DNA of 64,000 bases, from the NCBI RefSeq assembly GCF_018446385.1, contig NC_055991.1:72482123-72546122 (forward strand), written 5' to 3'. The notes beneath the pieces were generated by a model, which saw only the letters and a list, made by a program, of their open reading frames with translations, had not been told where the DNA came from and ran no database searches. Position 1 is the stretch's first letter, and the number at the start of each line of letters is the position of its first letter. This DNA comes from Zingiber officinale (taxonomy: Eukaryota > Streptophyta > Magnoliopsida > Zingiberales > Zingiberaceae). A program made the position numbers and the translations under genes. Shown here one piece after another: positions 35,195 through 47,410 of the stretch.

Positions 35195-38100
35195 TTTAAC
35201 ACCCACAAAATTATAAGATATGTATATGGGTGTTATTTGCTTTAGAGCATAAAAGAAGAATCAAAAGAAAAAAAAAAGAAATAAGAGAAATAAAAAGAAG
35301 AGGTGAAGGTTTGAACCTTGAACCTCTCACAAAGGATAGAAATAGAGTTATGTATGATAACCACTAGGATAATGAATAACATATGAATGTAAAATGGTGG
35401 GAATTGTAGTTAAAAGTGAGGATATGATTAAGTGAGGGAACAAGAGAAAATCAAGTAGGGTTTATTCCTCTTGTTTACCTCTTGGTTAAGAAAAGGAGTA
35501 AGCAAAAGATAAGTTGTCTTTCTTCCTTTTCCTTCTCTATTTTCGTGGAGTTTAAGAGAATAATGAAGAGAAGAATTAAAGGAAAGGAATGAGGACATAT
35601 TCTCATTAGAAAAATACATGCATGAATTAAGGAAAAAGGGAAGCAAAGTTCATCTTTGTATCTTCCACCCACTTAGCATAAAAAGGAAAGAAAGGAAAGG
35701 ATTTCATTTTTTCTTCCTTCTCCCTCACCATTGCCAAAACTAGAAGCCCTCCTCCCTCATCTCCACAAGCCAAGTTTAGGTTTCTCCCTAAGAGGAAACT
35801 AAATTACAAGAAGGAGCCTTCAAGGTGCACCCTTCCAAGCAAGAGAAATCAAAAGGAGTGCTAGCCTCCTTCCTCTTCACCAAGGGTACCATTTCTTTAA
35901 GGATTAATAAGGGAACACTAGGTAAGCTTCCCCTCACCTGTGGTACAATGGTTTATATGGTTTTCCATGAAGATAGATCGCTTAAAAACCTAAGGTTTGC
36001 TTTATGAGAATTTCGGCCAAGACAAGAGGAAGTGTTTAAGAAAATTGTAACTAGATATGCTTATTATTTATTTTTGTGACATGTATCTTATATAAGAGGT
36101 TAATCTAAGGTTTCCATGCTAGAATGAACAATGAAAACTTAGATCCATGAACCCTAGACTCTCGGCCAATCATGAACAAGAGGACTAGGTAAGCTTAAGA
36201 CTCAAACTAAGCATGTTTCCTTATTCTTATGTTATGTACCCTATGATAATGATGTTGTTAACTTTTCCTCTTACTTGTATGTTGTTTGAAACTCCATTTC
36301 CATGCTCATGAATGTTCGGCCATGGAAGAACTAAAGGCCTAGGAGAGTTTTAAACCTAAAACTAAGCATGCTAAGATTTTTCCTAAGACAAGATATGAAG
36401 CTATAATGTTATGCCATGATTGTATGTTGATTATGAATCCTATTTCATGCTTATGAAGATTCGGTTATGAAGAGATTTGAAGTATAGGAAAGTTTAAACC
36501 AAGTCTAGGAGGCTCATAACCTTCTTGATAAAATGATATGAAACTAGTTGATGTTCTTATGGTTGCTTGTTACATAGAAATTTGGTTACATGTAACTTTC
36601 GGCCACACTAAGTTTTAAAGCTAGGATGCTTAGATTTTTAAACTAAGTTTGCTCATGTTGTTCCTTGTAATGTTGCCATGAAAATTGTGTAGGGTTTCCA
36701 TGCCTTTAGGCCATATGAAAAAAAACAAAACCAAGCTCACATGTTTCGGCCACCCTTGAGTTTAAAGGCCTAGAGAAATTTAGAATCCAACTTGTATATG
36801 CTTATGATATTCTTGTGATAAATGCTATGAAATGTAGTTGTGGTTTCCATGCTCCTATGCCATTGGAAACTTAGTTCCATGTTTGATAGGTTTCGGCCAA
36901 TACTAGTTTAAAGGCCTAGAGAAATTTAGAACCCAACTTATATATGTTCATGATGTCTCTTGTGATAATTGCTATGAAATGTAGTTGTGGTATTCATGCT
37001 CTTGTGTCACTAGAAACTTAGTTCCATGCTTGATATGTTTCGGCCACTACTAGTTTAAAGGCCTAGAGAAATTTAGAACCCAACTTATATATGTTCATGA
37101 TGTCTCTTGTGATGTATGCTATGAAATGTAGTTGTGGTTTCCATGCTCTTATGCCACCAAAAACCTAGTTCCAAGATTTATATGTTTCGGCCACCTTGAG
37201 TTAATGGGTTTAGGAAGTTTGGAATTTAAAACAAATGTGCTTATGATGTTCCTCATGAAAATGTATAAGATATTGGCTTAGGGTTCAACACTTTCATGCT
37301 ACTTGTAACCTAGAATGAGACATGCTAGGGTTCGGCCATGATAAGGTTAGAAGCTTAAGGTACTTAGAACCCAAACTAAACATGCTTAAGTTGTTCCTTA
37401 TGAAATATGATATGATATGTGTTTAGGGTTTACATGTTTGCATGTTGCTTAGAACTTGATTGCTCTTCATGAAGGTTTCGGTCATGAAAGAATTTGAAAC
37501 CTAGGAGGGCTTAAAAATTTAGGTTAACATGCTTATGACCTTTCTTATGCTAGTATGTGAAGATATCATGAGATTTTTATGTTTGTGTGTTGTCTAGAGA
37601 TCATGCCCAACTCATGACTTTCGGCCATATGGGTTTAGTGACCTAGATGTACCTCACATGCTATGTAATGAATCAAGAAATGTTATTTAATGATTCCATG
37701 AATGGTTATGTCTTCTTATGATAAGTGATATGCTCTTTTATGTATGCTTATGATCCATGTAGGTGCTATGTGCCCAATTATGCATGCTTTATGATATGAT
37801 AAAATGACATGTTCATTATGCAAGTTTATGATCCATCCATGTGCTGTGTGCCCAAATATGCATACTTTATGATATGATAAGTGATATGTTCATGATGTAC
37901 GCTATGATTCATGCATGTGCTGTGTGCCCAAATATGCATGTTTTATGATATGTTAAGAAACATGATATGCATGAAATGATAAGAACTATGATATGTATGA
38001 CATGCTATTTTAATTTATGTATGGCTTGTACCAAGGTTGGGCTCCATAAGCGCCCCGGGGTCGATGGACTAAGAAACGGGCCTCGTTAGGGATGGGCTCC

Positions 38101-38901
38101 TAAGTGCCCCTAGGTCGATGGACTAAGAAACGGGCCTAGTATGTATGCCTTGTTGGGTTCAAGACTTGCTACCTTGGACCTACATAGGACGCGCGCATTT
38201 ATGTATGTGGTACAAGTCGGGGCCCTAATCATGTTGAGATTATGTTTAAGTATGTATATTATAAGTTTTCAAAAGACATGTTGCATATGTTGCATGATGT
38301 ATGTTTAGGAATTTACCTTGCTATACTCTATGATTATGCCATGATGTTTATGATGATGTTATGCTATGTCAGGATACATTTGATGATCACGTTATATTAT
38401 GTCATGTTACTTTATGTTATGTTACGATATGCCATGATATGCTGTTTGATATGATAAATTTGTCCTTGTGACTCTTGACTTGTGATTTTAATATGCTTTA
38501 CGGTTTTTTGTGAGTAGGAAAGGAACTTACTGAGCCATGAGTGCTCACAGCTTACTTTCTTGTACCACAGATAAAGGCAAGGAATGGATGTACTAGGGGA
38601 GCAGCAGGAGGGGCTAGAAGGATGTGTGTGGTAGTGGATTGGCTAAAGGAAAAGACCTGCTTTTGTTTAATAAGAAATATGCCATGTTGATATTTTTACT
38701 TTATGACTCCATGACATTAAGTATGTGTTTGGGTATTGAGACTTAAAAATTATGATGGGTATGTTATGTGGTTCTTTTATGTCTATGGTAATGTTAAAGT
38801 AAGAAAAGTTTTTAAATTCTCTAAGTAAGACTTCCGCTGTATTAAGCATGTATGTGTTCAAGTAACCCCCGTCGCCTTAGCAGGAGGGGCGGGGCGTTAC
38901 A
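35195..38901 (+). repeat. Gypsy-2 3' LTR
   Basis: Matches the 5' LTR throughout, but begins TTTAACACCC instead of TGTAACACCC, so the terminal TG is mutated at the internal edge. Candidate splice-like sites lie at 35922 and 38570. Confidence 0.93.
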
Positions 38902-39340
38902 GGACCTGCCACGTCACACCGGCCAGGGCGCCCGGAAGGGATCCGGGGCGCCCCGAGCCTCATATAAAAGAAGGGTCAAGGCTGGATCTTTAAACACAAC
39001 TCTGAATTGAAGAACTCGCTCTCCTGTGCTCCTGCGACGCTGCAAAGCTCCGACAAACGCGCTGCTTCTTTTTTTAAGTCTCTTATTTTCTCGGTATTGC
39101 TTCAATTCTTTCATTAGCATTTTCTGTACTTAGTTTGTAATATCTTTCGAACTGCTAGTGAATTGCCCATCGAAAGCACCCTTGTGTGCGGGCCTTGGAG
39201 TAGGAGTCGCCAAAGGCTCCGAACCAAGTAAATCCTTGTGTTCTCTTTGGCTTGTTCTTTTCTTTTCCGCTGTGCTTATTCACTTCGAAATTTTTGTATT
39301 CGATATTCACCCTCCCTCTATCGAAATTCACGATCCAACA
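38902..39340 (+). repeat. Copia-2 3' LTR, piece 3 of 3
   Basis: Begins with ggacc (second duplication copy of Gypsy-2), continues with the promoter part including catataaaag at 38961-38970, and ends GATCCAACA at 39340, followed by the gccat duplication of Copia-2. Confidence 0.92.
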
Positions 39341-39345
39341 GCCAT

Positions 39346-40280
39346 AAGGAAACGTGTGGGGACGATCATATGCCGAAGAGATAGCGATTTGGTGATCAAA
39401 AGGAATATGATAAGTCATTTTCATTTGATCCACCTCGTCGCTATTAAAATTTGACGAAGTAGAGGTGTACCATAGTCCCGGGATAGCAAGAGGAGGAGGA
39501 GGAGGAGGTGGAGAAGGAGAAGGAGAGTGCACCATACGAAGGAAGACGAAGATCGAATATCGAAAGCAAAAAGAAGATAGGACTTACTGAAAGAGAATCA
39601 CCGACGATGAACAGAGAGCAAGGAGCAAGAAAGCGAATGAGGGTGAAGACGAAGGCGATACAGTGAAGGGAGAAATAAGTGCTTTAAAAACCTGTCGATG
39701 ACTATCCCGAGACATCCAATCAAGGGTTGGGAAAAACGAGATTCGATCCAAACCATCAAAATTTGAAAAGGTCGTTGTCATATCGAATCCCAACAGTCGC
39801 TTGTCACATCGAATAGTCGGCGGCAGAGGATTACGACATGTGACATTCACTCACAGATGACATTAATGAGAAATGGAAATAATCAGTGGGCGCATAATGA
39901 AAAAGCATGTGCGACATGATTTACGTTAATGACAAAGGATTTGAGCAATTTCCTAGAAATCAGGATGACATTATCAACAATTAAAAGGCACTATAAGTAT
40001 GGGAGACCACTCGGGAAAGGGATCAGAAAACAAATAACAAATAGTTAAGTGTAAGGGCAATAAGTTTTCTTAGAAGTTGTAAGGGCAGTAATTGTTCAAG
40101 ACGAGTGGCAGCTCAGATAGCAAAATGCCTGGTTGGGAAGAAGAGTTGCAGAGAACATTGAGTGTCCAGTCAGTCGGACTTGTAACCTCCTTCTACTAAA
40201 CTTGAGAGGAATGCTTGTGATATGGTGATAAAGATGCCCCCCCCCCCCTCTCAAAAAATAAAAAAAGTGGGGTAAAGTAG
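39346..40280. other. Retroelement-like flank without a recognised gene
   Basis: Continues the sequence left of Copia-2. It holds a purine-rich stretch (39489-39530) and short frames on both strands without domains. Near its right end are a C run (40227-40240) and aaaaaaagtggggtaaagtag, a possible polypurine tract directly before an LTR-like sequence. It may be the 3' untranslated part of an old gypsy element. Confidence 0.4.
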
Positions 40281-40987
40281 TGAAAACCAGCTGACGTGGA
40301 GGTTAAAGTCAATTGGTCAAAGTCACATAGTCAAATGGACCCAAAGACTGAACCAGGTAGTGTTTGGCCGAGCAAGAGTGCAGAGCTGGTCAAACATGAA
40401 GGGTAACCAAATTGTTCGATTGGTTGTCATCCGTACCTTGTAGATGAAGTCGACAGACAAACACTAAGTTACCCAACCCACCGTCTTTGCAGATTGGATA
40501 GTCTAGGCTAATCGGATACAATGTGCCTCTCTAATAATATGTAAGCCGAGGGAAGAACAGGTCAGTAGCTACATTCTATACGATTGATCTGATAATATTA
40601 CATTTGAGTGTTGGCCAGTCGACCCACAGTGGGACCCACATATATGTCATATCGTACTATTTTAGAAGTTTATGCCGGAAAGGACAAAGAATGCCCTGTA
40701 AGCAAATCGTACTTTGGAAACTTCTAGCTTGTTACATCACAAAGATATGCATACTCGCTTAAGGAAAGGTATCAGAGATACTTTTTGACTTGTCTTTTCT
40801 TAGGAAGCATTGGAAAATGTGTATATACTTTGGGATGCATGCACAGAAGTTATAGATACTATAAAAAGGGGTCTCTATCTACAGGCAGAAGTATGCAATG
40901 CTCCATTATTCTACGCGCTCTCTGCTACTATTTACTTCTACTATTCTCTCATCCCGAACTAAGTGCTGACTTGAGTGTCGGAGGACC
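40281..40987 (+). repeat. Old gypsy-type LTR, left part
   Basis: Starts TGAAAACC after a purine tract, has a TATA-like ctataaaaagggg near 40860, and then a pyrimidine-rich leader. Removing the solo LTR at 40988-43599 joins it to aacgtcgatgacccc at 43605, and the joined sequence looks like a Tat-type LTR leader. The family assignment and left edge are inferences. Confidence 0.45.
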
Positions 40988-41788
40988 TGTAACACCCCTA
41001 GAAAGCCTAGATAAAGTAAGGGCAATGAGAGTACGAATGTAATGAAAAGAATGTGTAGATAGTCTACGTTGAATGTTACGATGGGAAGGATTTAGATGAT
41101 TAAAAACTTTATGAAAGAAAATAAAGTTGAGAATATAAAGTTCTATACATGATTTATAATGCAAGGAATTAATGTAAACAAAAGAAATATGAGATATTAT
41201 ATATGCATGTATGAAATATTTATGCATAATGCATATACATGAATTATTTTGTACAAAAATATGTTAGGAGAAGGATTTGATCCTTGGTTCTCTTGTGGAT
41301 GCATGCATGTGTTAACCAAGTGTGATAGGAGTGAATATTGTAAGAGGAGAGATGGGAATTATAATTAAAGGAAAGAAAGGAGAGAAATTAAGAGAAAGAA
41401 AAGAGAGAAACTCAAGAAGCATTTTTCTAGCATATTCTTTCTCATTAAGAGGAGAAGTAAATGAGGAGGATGAATCAAGTCAAGTTTTCCTCCCTCACTT
41501 TAGTATAAATAGGCATGGAGGGGGCTTCATCCTCAACTCACTCTCCTCCTCTCCTCCATTTGTGCCGAGCACTCTCCCTCCTCTTTCCTCTTGTTGCCGA
41601 GAGCAACAACTCTCCCCTTCTTTCTTTCTTTTGTTGCCGAGCAACACAAGAGGAAGAAGCCTCCCTTCTTCCTCCTCCTCTCCACCAAAAGACCTAGCCA
41701 CTTCTTCCTCCATTGGTGCCGAGCAAAGCAAGCAAGGAAGAAAGGTCCACAAGCAAGTTCTCAACTCTAGGAAACTTAAGCAAAGAAG

Positions 41789-43329
41789 GTAAGCTTCCCC
41801 TCACCTGTGGTACAAGGCTTTCATGTGTTTTCGGATTCTTTTTCTATGCCTTGAAAGAAAGTTTTCCCCTATGTTTTTATACATATATGATGCATGATCA
41901 GAGGTGTATGTAACCCTAGAATTTCAATCAAAAATATTGTAAATAGGTTAGGAAAATTATTGTCTAACCAAACTAGTGCAAGGTTCCCTCTATGAAATGC
42001 TAAGGACCTTCCTATGGTTTTCTTGCTTGGAAGTTGATTGGAACCAAAAGAACCCCACTCTCATGTTTCGGCCAAGAAAGAATTTAGGGTTAGGAGGACC
42101 TTGAATTTAAAATAACTATGCTTATATGACATGATATAAAGTTCTTAAGAGTTGTATACTTGTATGTTGAAAGAAACTCATGAACCTTACTCTTAATATT
42201 TCGGCCAAGTAAGGTTTAAAGGACCTAGAGGCCTTGGAAATGAAATCTAAGGGGTTAAAAGTACTTCTTATGAAAACTTGATAATGTGTGAATGTGATAC
42301 ATGTTTGTATGACCTAAAGAAATCATTATGTGTTCGGCCATGAAGGGATAGAGGCCCTAGAAACTCTAGAACAAAAATTAAATATGTCTATGCCATGCTG
42401 TATGAAAATGATATGATAATAAGTTACAATGCATAATTGCTTTAGTTACGAAATGATATGCATAATGAAGTTATATTATGAAATATGCCATGATGTGTTA
42501 TAGCATAGGAAATGCTATATATAATGAAAAGAAATGAAGTTATGTATAGCACTCTTAATTCTATGAAAAGAAATGAAGTTATGTTATGATATGTGATAGC
42601 ATAGAAAATGCTATACATAATGAAAAGAAATGAAGTTATGTTATGATATGTGATAGCATAGAAAATGCTATACATAATGAAAAGAAATGAAAAGAATAAA
42701 TGCATGAAAGATTGTTAAGGACATGATATGATAGTTATGCATGATAAGTTATTTTTATGGTTTGTACCAAGGGTGGGCTCCGTAAACGCCCCGGGGTCGA
42801 TGGAGTAAGACTCGGGCCTCGTCAGTAATGGGCCTTTGAGTGCCCTAGGTCGATGGAGTAAGACTCAGACATAGTATGTATGCATGGTAGGGCTCAAGAC
42901 TTGCTACCTTGGACCTACGCATTATGTATGTGGTACAAACCGGGATCCCAAATGATGATGATATTAATTTCAAGTACTATTAAGTATAAGTTTTCAAATT
43001 CACGATGCATTGCCTACATTCATATGTGCTTGAATTATATGATGATATGATATAATGTCATGTGATATTATGATATGAATATGATGCCCTTGTATGTCTT
43101 ATGCTTGTGATTTATTTGTTTTATGATATGATATTCATGCTTCTATGAAATGATATGTGAATAAGAAATATGCATGATATGTTTGAATAGAATGATATGT
43201 TATGTTATGATTAGTTGAGACGATGATATGTTGATCCATTCTTGATATACGATGATTCTCGATTTTAGTGAGTAGGAAAGGAACTTACTGAGCCATGAGT
43301 GCTCATAGCTTACTTTCCTTGTACCGCAG
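41789..43329 (+). other. Candidate LTR intron in the 40988-43599 solo LTR
   Basis: Donor GTAAGCTTCCCCTCACCTG at 41789 and acceptor CCGCAG before ATAAAAGAG at 43329. The donor is almost the same over 19 bases as that of Gypsy-2, although the rest of the two LTRs is strongly diverged. Confidence 0.45.
42490..42690. repeat. Tandem repeat, unit about 57 bp, about three copies
   Basis: Units containing gaaaagaaatgaagttatg and gatagcatagaaaatgc repeat inside the solo LTR. The last two units are nearly identical. Confidence 0.85.
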
Positions 43330-43604
43330 ATAAAAGAGAAAGCTGGATGAACAACAGAGCAGCAGGAGGAGCAGATAGTGATGTGTGTGGTGGTGGCTCG
43401 GCTAGGACGATTCGGACAAATTAATATTTTTAGTTATAAGTTCAATATATGCACATTTGAACAAATCAGAATATATGATATTATGCTTAATAAATTAAAT
43501 TCTTTAAAGTTTTTATTCTTCCGCTGTTATAGTAAAACATGTACGTAAGTAGGATAAGAACGTAGCGCCCGCCCTTAGGTAAGAAGGGTGAGCGTTACAG
43601 GACC

Positions 43605-43745
43605 AACGTCGATGACCCCTTCCCTGGCTCAGCACTAATGCTCTCTGTGTTATAAGATAGTGCGGAGTCTTCATCTAATCAATAGTAGAGTTACGTTCCT
43701 AACAAACCATCTTCTCAGATTTTAGACAGGATCAGGATCTACAGA
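43605..43745 (+). repeat. Old gypsy-type LTR, right part
   Basis: Continuation of the LTR interrupted at 40987. The right edge is uncertain because no partner LTR is in the window. Confidence 0.35.
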
Positions 43746-44589
43746 TAATGTTAAATATTTGTATTTTAATACCTAAACCTCTTATTTCTTACAAATACTG
43801 ATATAACCATATATAATTGGGCACACAAACCAAAGTTAAACATACTGAAGATCCATGAATATCGATCAGTTATATCTCGATGACCATTCCTACCATGTGC
43901 CTAAAGACACCTCCTCTTTGCAGCCTCTATTGAGAGTGGATATTCTCTCACGAGCAAAACTGAGGTGATAAATGAATGAAAGTTTATCACTTGAGATCGA
44001 GGGATTGAAATTCAGGGTTGATGGGGTATAAATCCCGCATCCCATATAATTCACCCCTACGCCCCCCCTTCAACTTACCTCCTCAATTATCGTGATTTAT
44101 CTTATCCGTGTTGATCCTAGGATGAGTTGGTGGGGATGCTGGGACAAGCGCTTCACCTTTTTTATTTTTTGCCACTTATGTGAGATTGGATATAATTAGG
44201 TAGCCTTAATCGATGTTTAGGTAAATTGGTCTTTTCCAAATAATTGTAGGAAATAAAGCTTCTCTTTTTCAATCATGGACCGATCATTTTCAAGCCAGAC
44301 AGATTGCTAATTATCCTATAGACATTGTCTTTATTATTGCTTACTCGGGCAAGCATGCACCGTCGTCTCAGTTCCACCATTATCATTGTCATCCTCAAAT
44401 CGTATTCATCTAGGTCATTTAGAAATTAGAATAGAATGTATAAATTTTGTTAGACTCGTAAGTGCTTCACCCAATTCATTCAATTTGGATTCCTTCATAT
44501 TGCTAAAGAAGAGCAAACTATAAAAGAACGGATGAACCAACCAACAGTCATTTAGTCCAATAGTAAACTCTAAACTAAATTCGCTAAGC

Positions 44590-44630
<41 letters not shown>

Positions 44631-44853
44631 GTAGGAGTGATTTAACTTAGGTTAAAATGAAAAAGGCTCTTTTTTTTCTAAATAATCAAATGGGCTTTCA
44701 TCTTTATTATTTTTTTATCAATAATGTGTTTGTAAAATGACATAGCTGTCCTTAAGTACACTATTCATAAGGACTAAATCTGAGGTAGATGGGGGCGGTA
44801 GCCCTCTCAAGACATTATTATCTATTGTCACACGTATTAAAATTTTAAACCAA
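43746..44853. other. Intergenic sequence; ATA microsatellite at 44591-44630
   Basis: No gene seen. The only clear feature is a run of about 13 ATA trinucleotides at 44591-44630. The last three bases (caa, 44851-44853) are the left target duplication of CACTA-1. Confidence 0.7.
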
Positions 44854-44889
44854 CACTACAAGAATTTTTGCATTCAACAACACCCAATA

Positions 44890-45070
44890 GACAACGCTTT
44901 TTAATAAAAACGTTGTCGTTCTTTGTTTTACAACGCTTTTAGTGAAAAGCGTTGTCTATGGTATTTACTTTTTACTAAAGACAACGGTTTTTAATGAAGT
45001 GTTGTCTTTAGTGTTGTTGTTTATGGTCAAAGACAACATTTTTTTAAAAAACGTTTTTTAAAGTGTTGTG
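44890..45070. repeat. Left subterminal repeats of CACTA-1
   Basis: Several copies of gacaacgcttttt facing aaaagcgttgtc, forming short palindromes, with diverged variants such as gacaacgg and gttgtctttag. Confidence 0.88.
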
Positions 45071-45154
45071 TATGTTTCCCCTAAACTCACTTAAAATAAA
45101 TTTGCAGCCCTCGCTTTGCTAAACTCTAAACCCTCAACGCGCGCGCGCCTTCTC

Positions 45155-45345
45155 CTCACCACTCCTCTCCACGAGTTCTCCTCTCCACTCCTCTCCACGA
45201 GTGCCTTCTCCTCTCCTTCTCCTCTCCACGAGTGCCTTCTTCTCTCCTTCTCCTCTCCACGAGCGCCTTCTCCTCTCCACTCCTCTCCACGAGCGCCTTC
45301 TCCTCTCCACGAGCGCCTTCTCCTCTCCTTGCCGCGTGATCTCCT
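45155..45345. repeat. Minisatellite in the 5' leader of CACTA-1
   Basis: About ten imperfect repeats of ccttctcctctccacgagcg and shorter variants. Both strands are open through the repeat, which explains the apparent frames at 45116-45349 and 45156-45380. It is followed by text resembling a 5' untranslated exon that may end at the splice-like gaaaggtaaaat near 45565. Confidence 0.85.
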
Positions 45346-45565
45346 CTGAACCCTAATCTCGACCCAAACTCCTCACGCAAAACTCCTCACGCCGGCCCAA
45401 CTCCTCCAAGTCGAGATCCCTAATCTCGCATTTCCCCATCTCCTCAATCAAAGTCAGCTTACCCTTCCTAATCTTCTCACGGCTCCTCAACTCCTCTGAA
45501 CCCTTCGATCTTAGTTCCTTCCTCGCAGAGCAGATTCGAGAGTAGGAGGAACGGAAGAAAGAAAG

Positions 45566-47410
45566 GTAAAATTTCTTCCATCCCTCTAGAATAAGATTTT
45601 GTTTATTTTTGATTATTTTCCGAACTAGCCATTTTGCCGGATTCATACTGCATCAATTTTCCCCCTCCCCTGATTCCTATGATCTGTTTCTCCATTGACT
45701 GATGCTTTAATTTCTAATTCAGTACCCACCTCTGCATGGGATATATATATATATATATATATATAAAACTAGAGTGTCATTGAGCTTTCAGTAAGATCGC
45801 AGATTGTAACGTTGTTGGTCTGTATTCAGAAAGTTATATGCATTAACTTTTCTGTCCGTGATATTCTTCAGGTTTGCTAACAGTATGCGAAGTGCTTGCT
45901 TATCAGAGCATGTGTTGATCTTTTTTAGCAGAGCATTTTTATGTTTACCTGGTAAAAAGGTGAAGCAGCATCACATGAATGAAGGCACAGTCCTAGACTT
46001 GATTTTGAAACCTGTGCATGACACTTCACTGGTTTTGCAGTTATATATATGTAGCTGGAGCAAGAGGGGGAATTAGTTCAAGCCATTTTTTTCCCCCTGG
46101 AAGGAGAGCCCGGGTGATGCATTAAAGCAGATCAAAAGTTCGTCCGAGTTAATTTTATTACTCTTACTCACTTGCAAAAGGTCCACTGAAAACTTTAGCT
46201 TAGATGCCAGATACAAGCTGAACGGTGAGTGTTTTTGTTACTTTCTGAGAATTGTCTGTATCTTATCTCGAAAGCAGGGGCTGCTGAACACTACTTTCTA
46301 CCACCATTTCCAAAGAACATTAAGCATCGTGGCCTTGATGATTCAAGCTGCAAATCAATTTTTAAGTTTAATTATGAAGATCTCATCGTAATCGGCTTCT
46401 TTGGATCTTAATATTCTCGTTCAGCCCATCAAGTGTACACATCCTATGTTTCAATTTGTACACATTATGATTTCATTGACTCATGCCCATCAAGTGTTTG
46501 ATTAAATGTCTCTTCCATTATATAGATTTTAGTTGATACATTTTCTTTAGTTTAATTCCATGTAATGCTTGTTAGTTTAGTGATTTATGTTCCTATGATG
46601 TTTGTTCTTTATTTGAAACTTAGTTTACTTATAAAAGTACATCATATAGGACCATCCAGAATTGAATTAGTGGAGATTTTTCTAAATATTTGTATCAAGG
46701 GTCTACACTCTAGTACCATAAGAGCTAATGGACTACTTGATACCGGTAAAATAATTATGGATTTTGTTTCCATAGTTAATATGCGGTTAAATATACTTAG
46801 TGATGTTAAATGCAGCATTTTTTTTATCAATTAATATTGAGAGTGAAATTTTAACACGGATTTCTCTGATTGCTATTGCAAATGCATAACATCCATTTTT
46901 AACTTATAAAATTTTAAAGGAAATTTGTTTGATTATACATAATTGAATGAAAGTCCTATGCTTCTTTGGTAGTATGTATTGAAGTTGGTTAGCTGTATGA
47001 TATTAGAGAAAAGGCATTTTTAATCCACGATATAATTCTATGATTATTTATACCTCTGGCCTGTTCATCAAGTCCTTGAGAATCTCAGGTGTTCTGATAT
47101 CACTAGCAATTAATACATAAATATTTTCATTAATTAGAATATCTTTTAAGGTAGATGCAGATTAGATGAGCCGATTTAATCGATATCGGTTGATAAGTAA
47201 TGGTTCTATTTTTTTAGGATGAAATCCGATGGGATTAGATATTGGTAGCCTAGCCAGGTGAAGATCTGATGATTGTTGAATCAAATTTTTGTAGCAAATT
47301 AAAATTGCAATTAAGGTTAATTAATCTATATCAATGCAATTTTGGTTGCTGCATTGGAATCAATGCAATTTTGGCCCTTCATACATTGGATCGTAATCGG
47401 TATAATCCTA
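45566..47410. other. CACTA-1 stretch without a recognised gene piece
   Basis: Holds a (TA)n run at 45741-45766 and short frames, for example around 45858-46076, 46229-46411 and 46565-46834. None shows a domain I can name. Some could be exons captured from genes I do not recognise. Confidence 0.4.

Larger units (their letters stand above)
28095..38901 (+). mobile_element. Gypsy-2: chromovirus lacking integrase and chromodomain
   Basis: An element of 10.8 kb flanked by ggacc (28090-28094 and 38902-38906). The LTRs are 3698 and 3707 bp. By eye they differ by about one to two percent, more than those of Gypsy-1, so it is older. The coding part has gag, protease, RT and RNase H and then stops. 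The last three codons of a chromodomain frame and the polypurine tract follow at once, so integrase and chromodomain were cut out by one internal deletion. It is inserted in the Copia-2 3' LTR. Confidence 0.95.
8136..39340 (+). mobile_element. Copia-2: gag-only Ty1/copia element with a nested 3' LTR
   Basis: The composite has a 5' LTR (8136-9234), primer binding site, gag, an AT-rich spacer, a protease scrap, a polypurine tract, and a 3' LTR in three pieces (13388-13685, 27708-28094, 38907-39340). Removing the insertions at 13686-27702 and 28095-38901 with their duplications restores one LTR of about 1.1 kb, similar in length to the 5' LTR. Integrase, reverse transcriptase and RNase H are absent, so it must have moved with enzymes from relatives. 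The gag sequence with a C-terminal coiled coil resembles Sireviruses (inference). Confidence 0.93.
40988..43599 (+). mobile_element. Solo LTR of the Gypsy-2 group
   Basis: Flanked by ggacc at 40983-40987 and 43600-43604. Starts TGTAACACCC, ends GAGCGTTACA, 2612 bp, with no internal region. It shares with Gypsy-2 the candidate donor (41789), the acceptor followed by ATAAAAGAG (43329), the GC-rich double motif (42770-42870) and ttcggcca modules, but has only about three modules (42067, 42200, 42333; spacing 133). The open frame at 41322-41792 lies across the leader and is Ser-rich low complexity, not a gene. Confidence 0.9.

Noticed and set aside
39584-39850. An 88-codon minus-strand frame followed by a donor-like site
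   Set aside because: No domain, low-complexity Ser-rich end, in retroelement-like DNA. Not enough to call a gene.
41322-41792. A 156-codon plus-strand frame
   Set aside because: It crosses the TATA and leader part of a solo LTR and is low-complexity Ser/Pro/Lys. There is no domain.
45116-45380. Overlapping frames on both strands rich in Ser/Pro or Arg/Glu
   Set aside because: Produced by a minisatellite whose unit has no stop in several frames.
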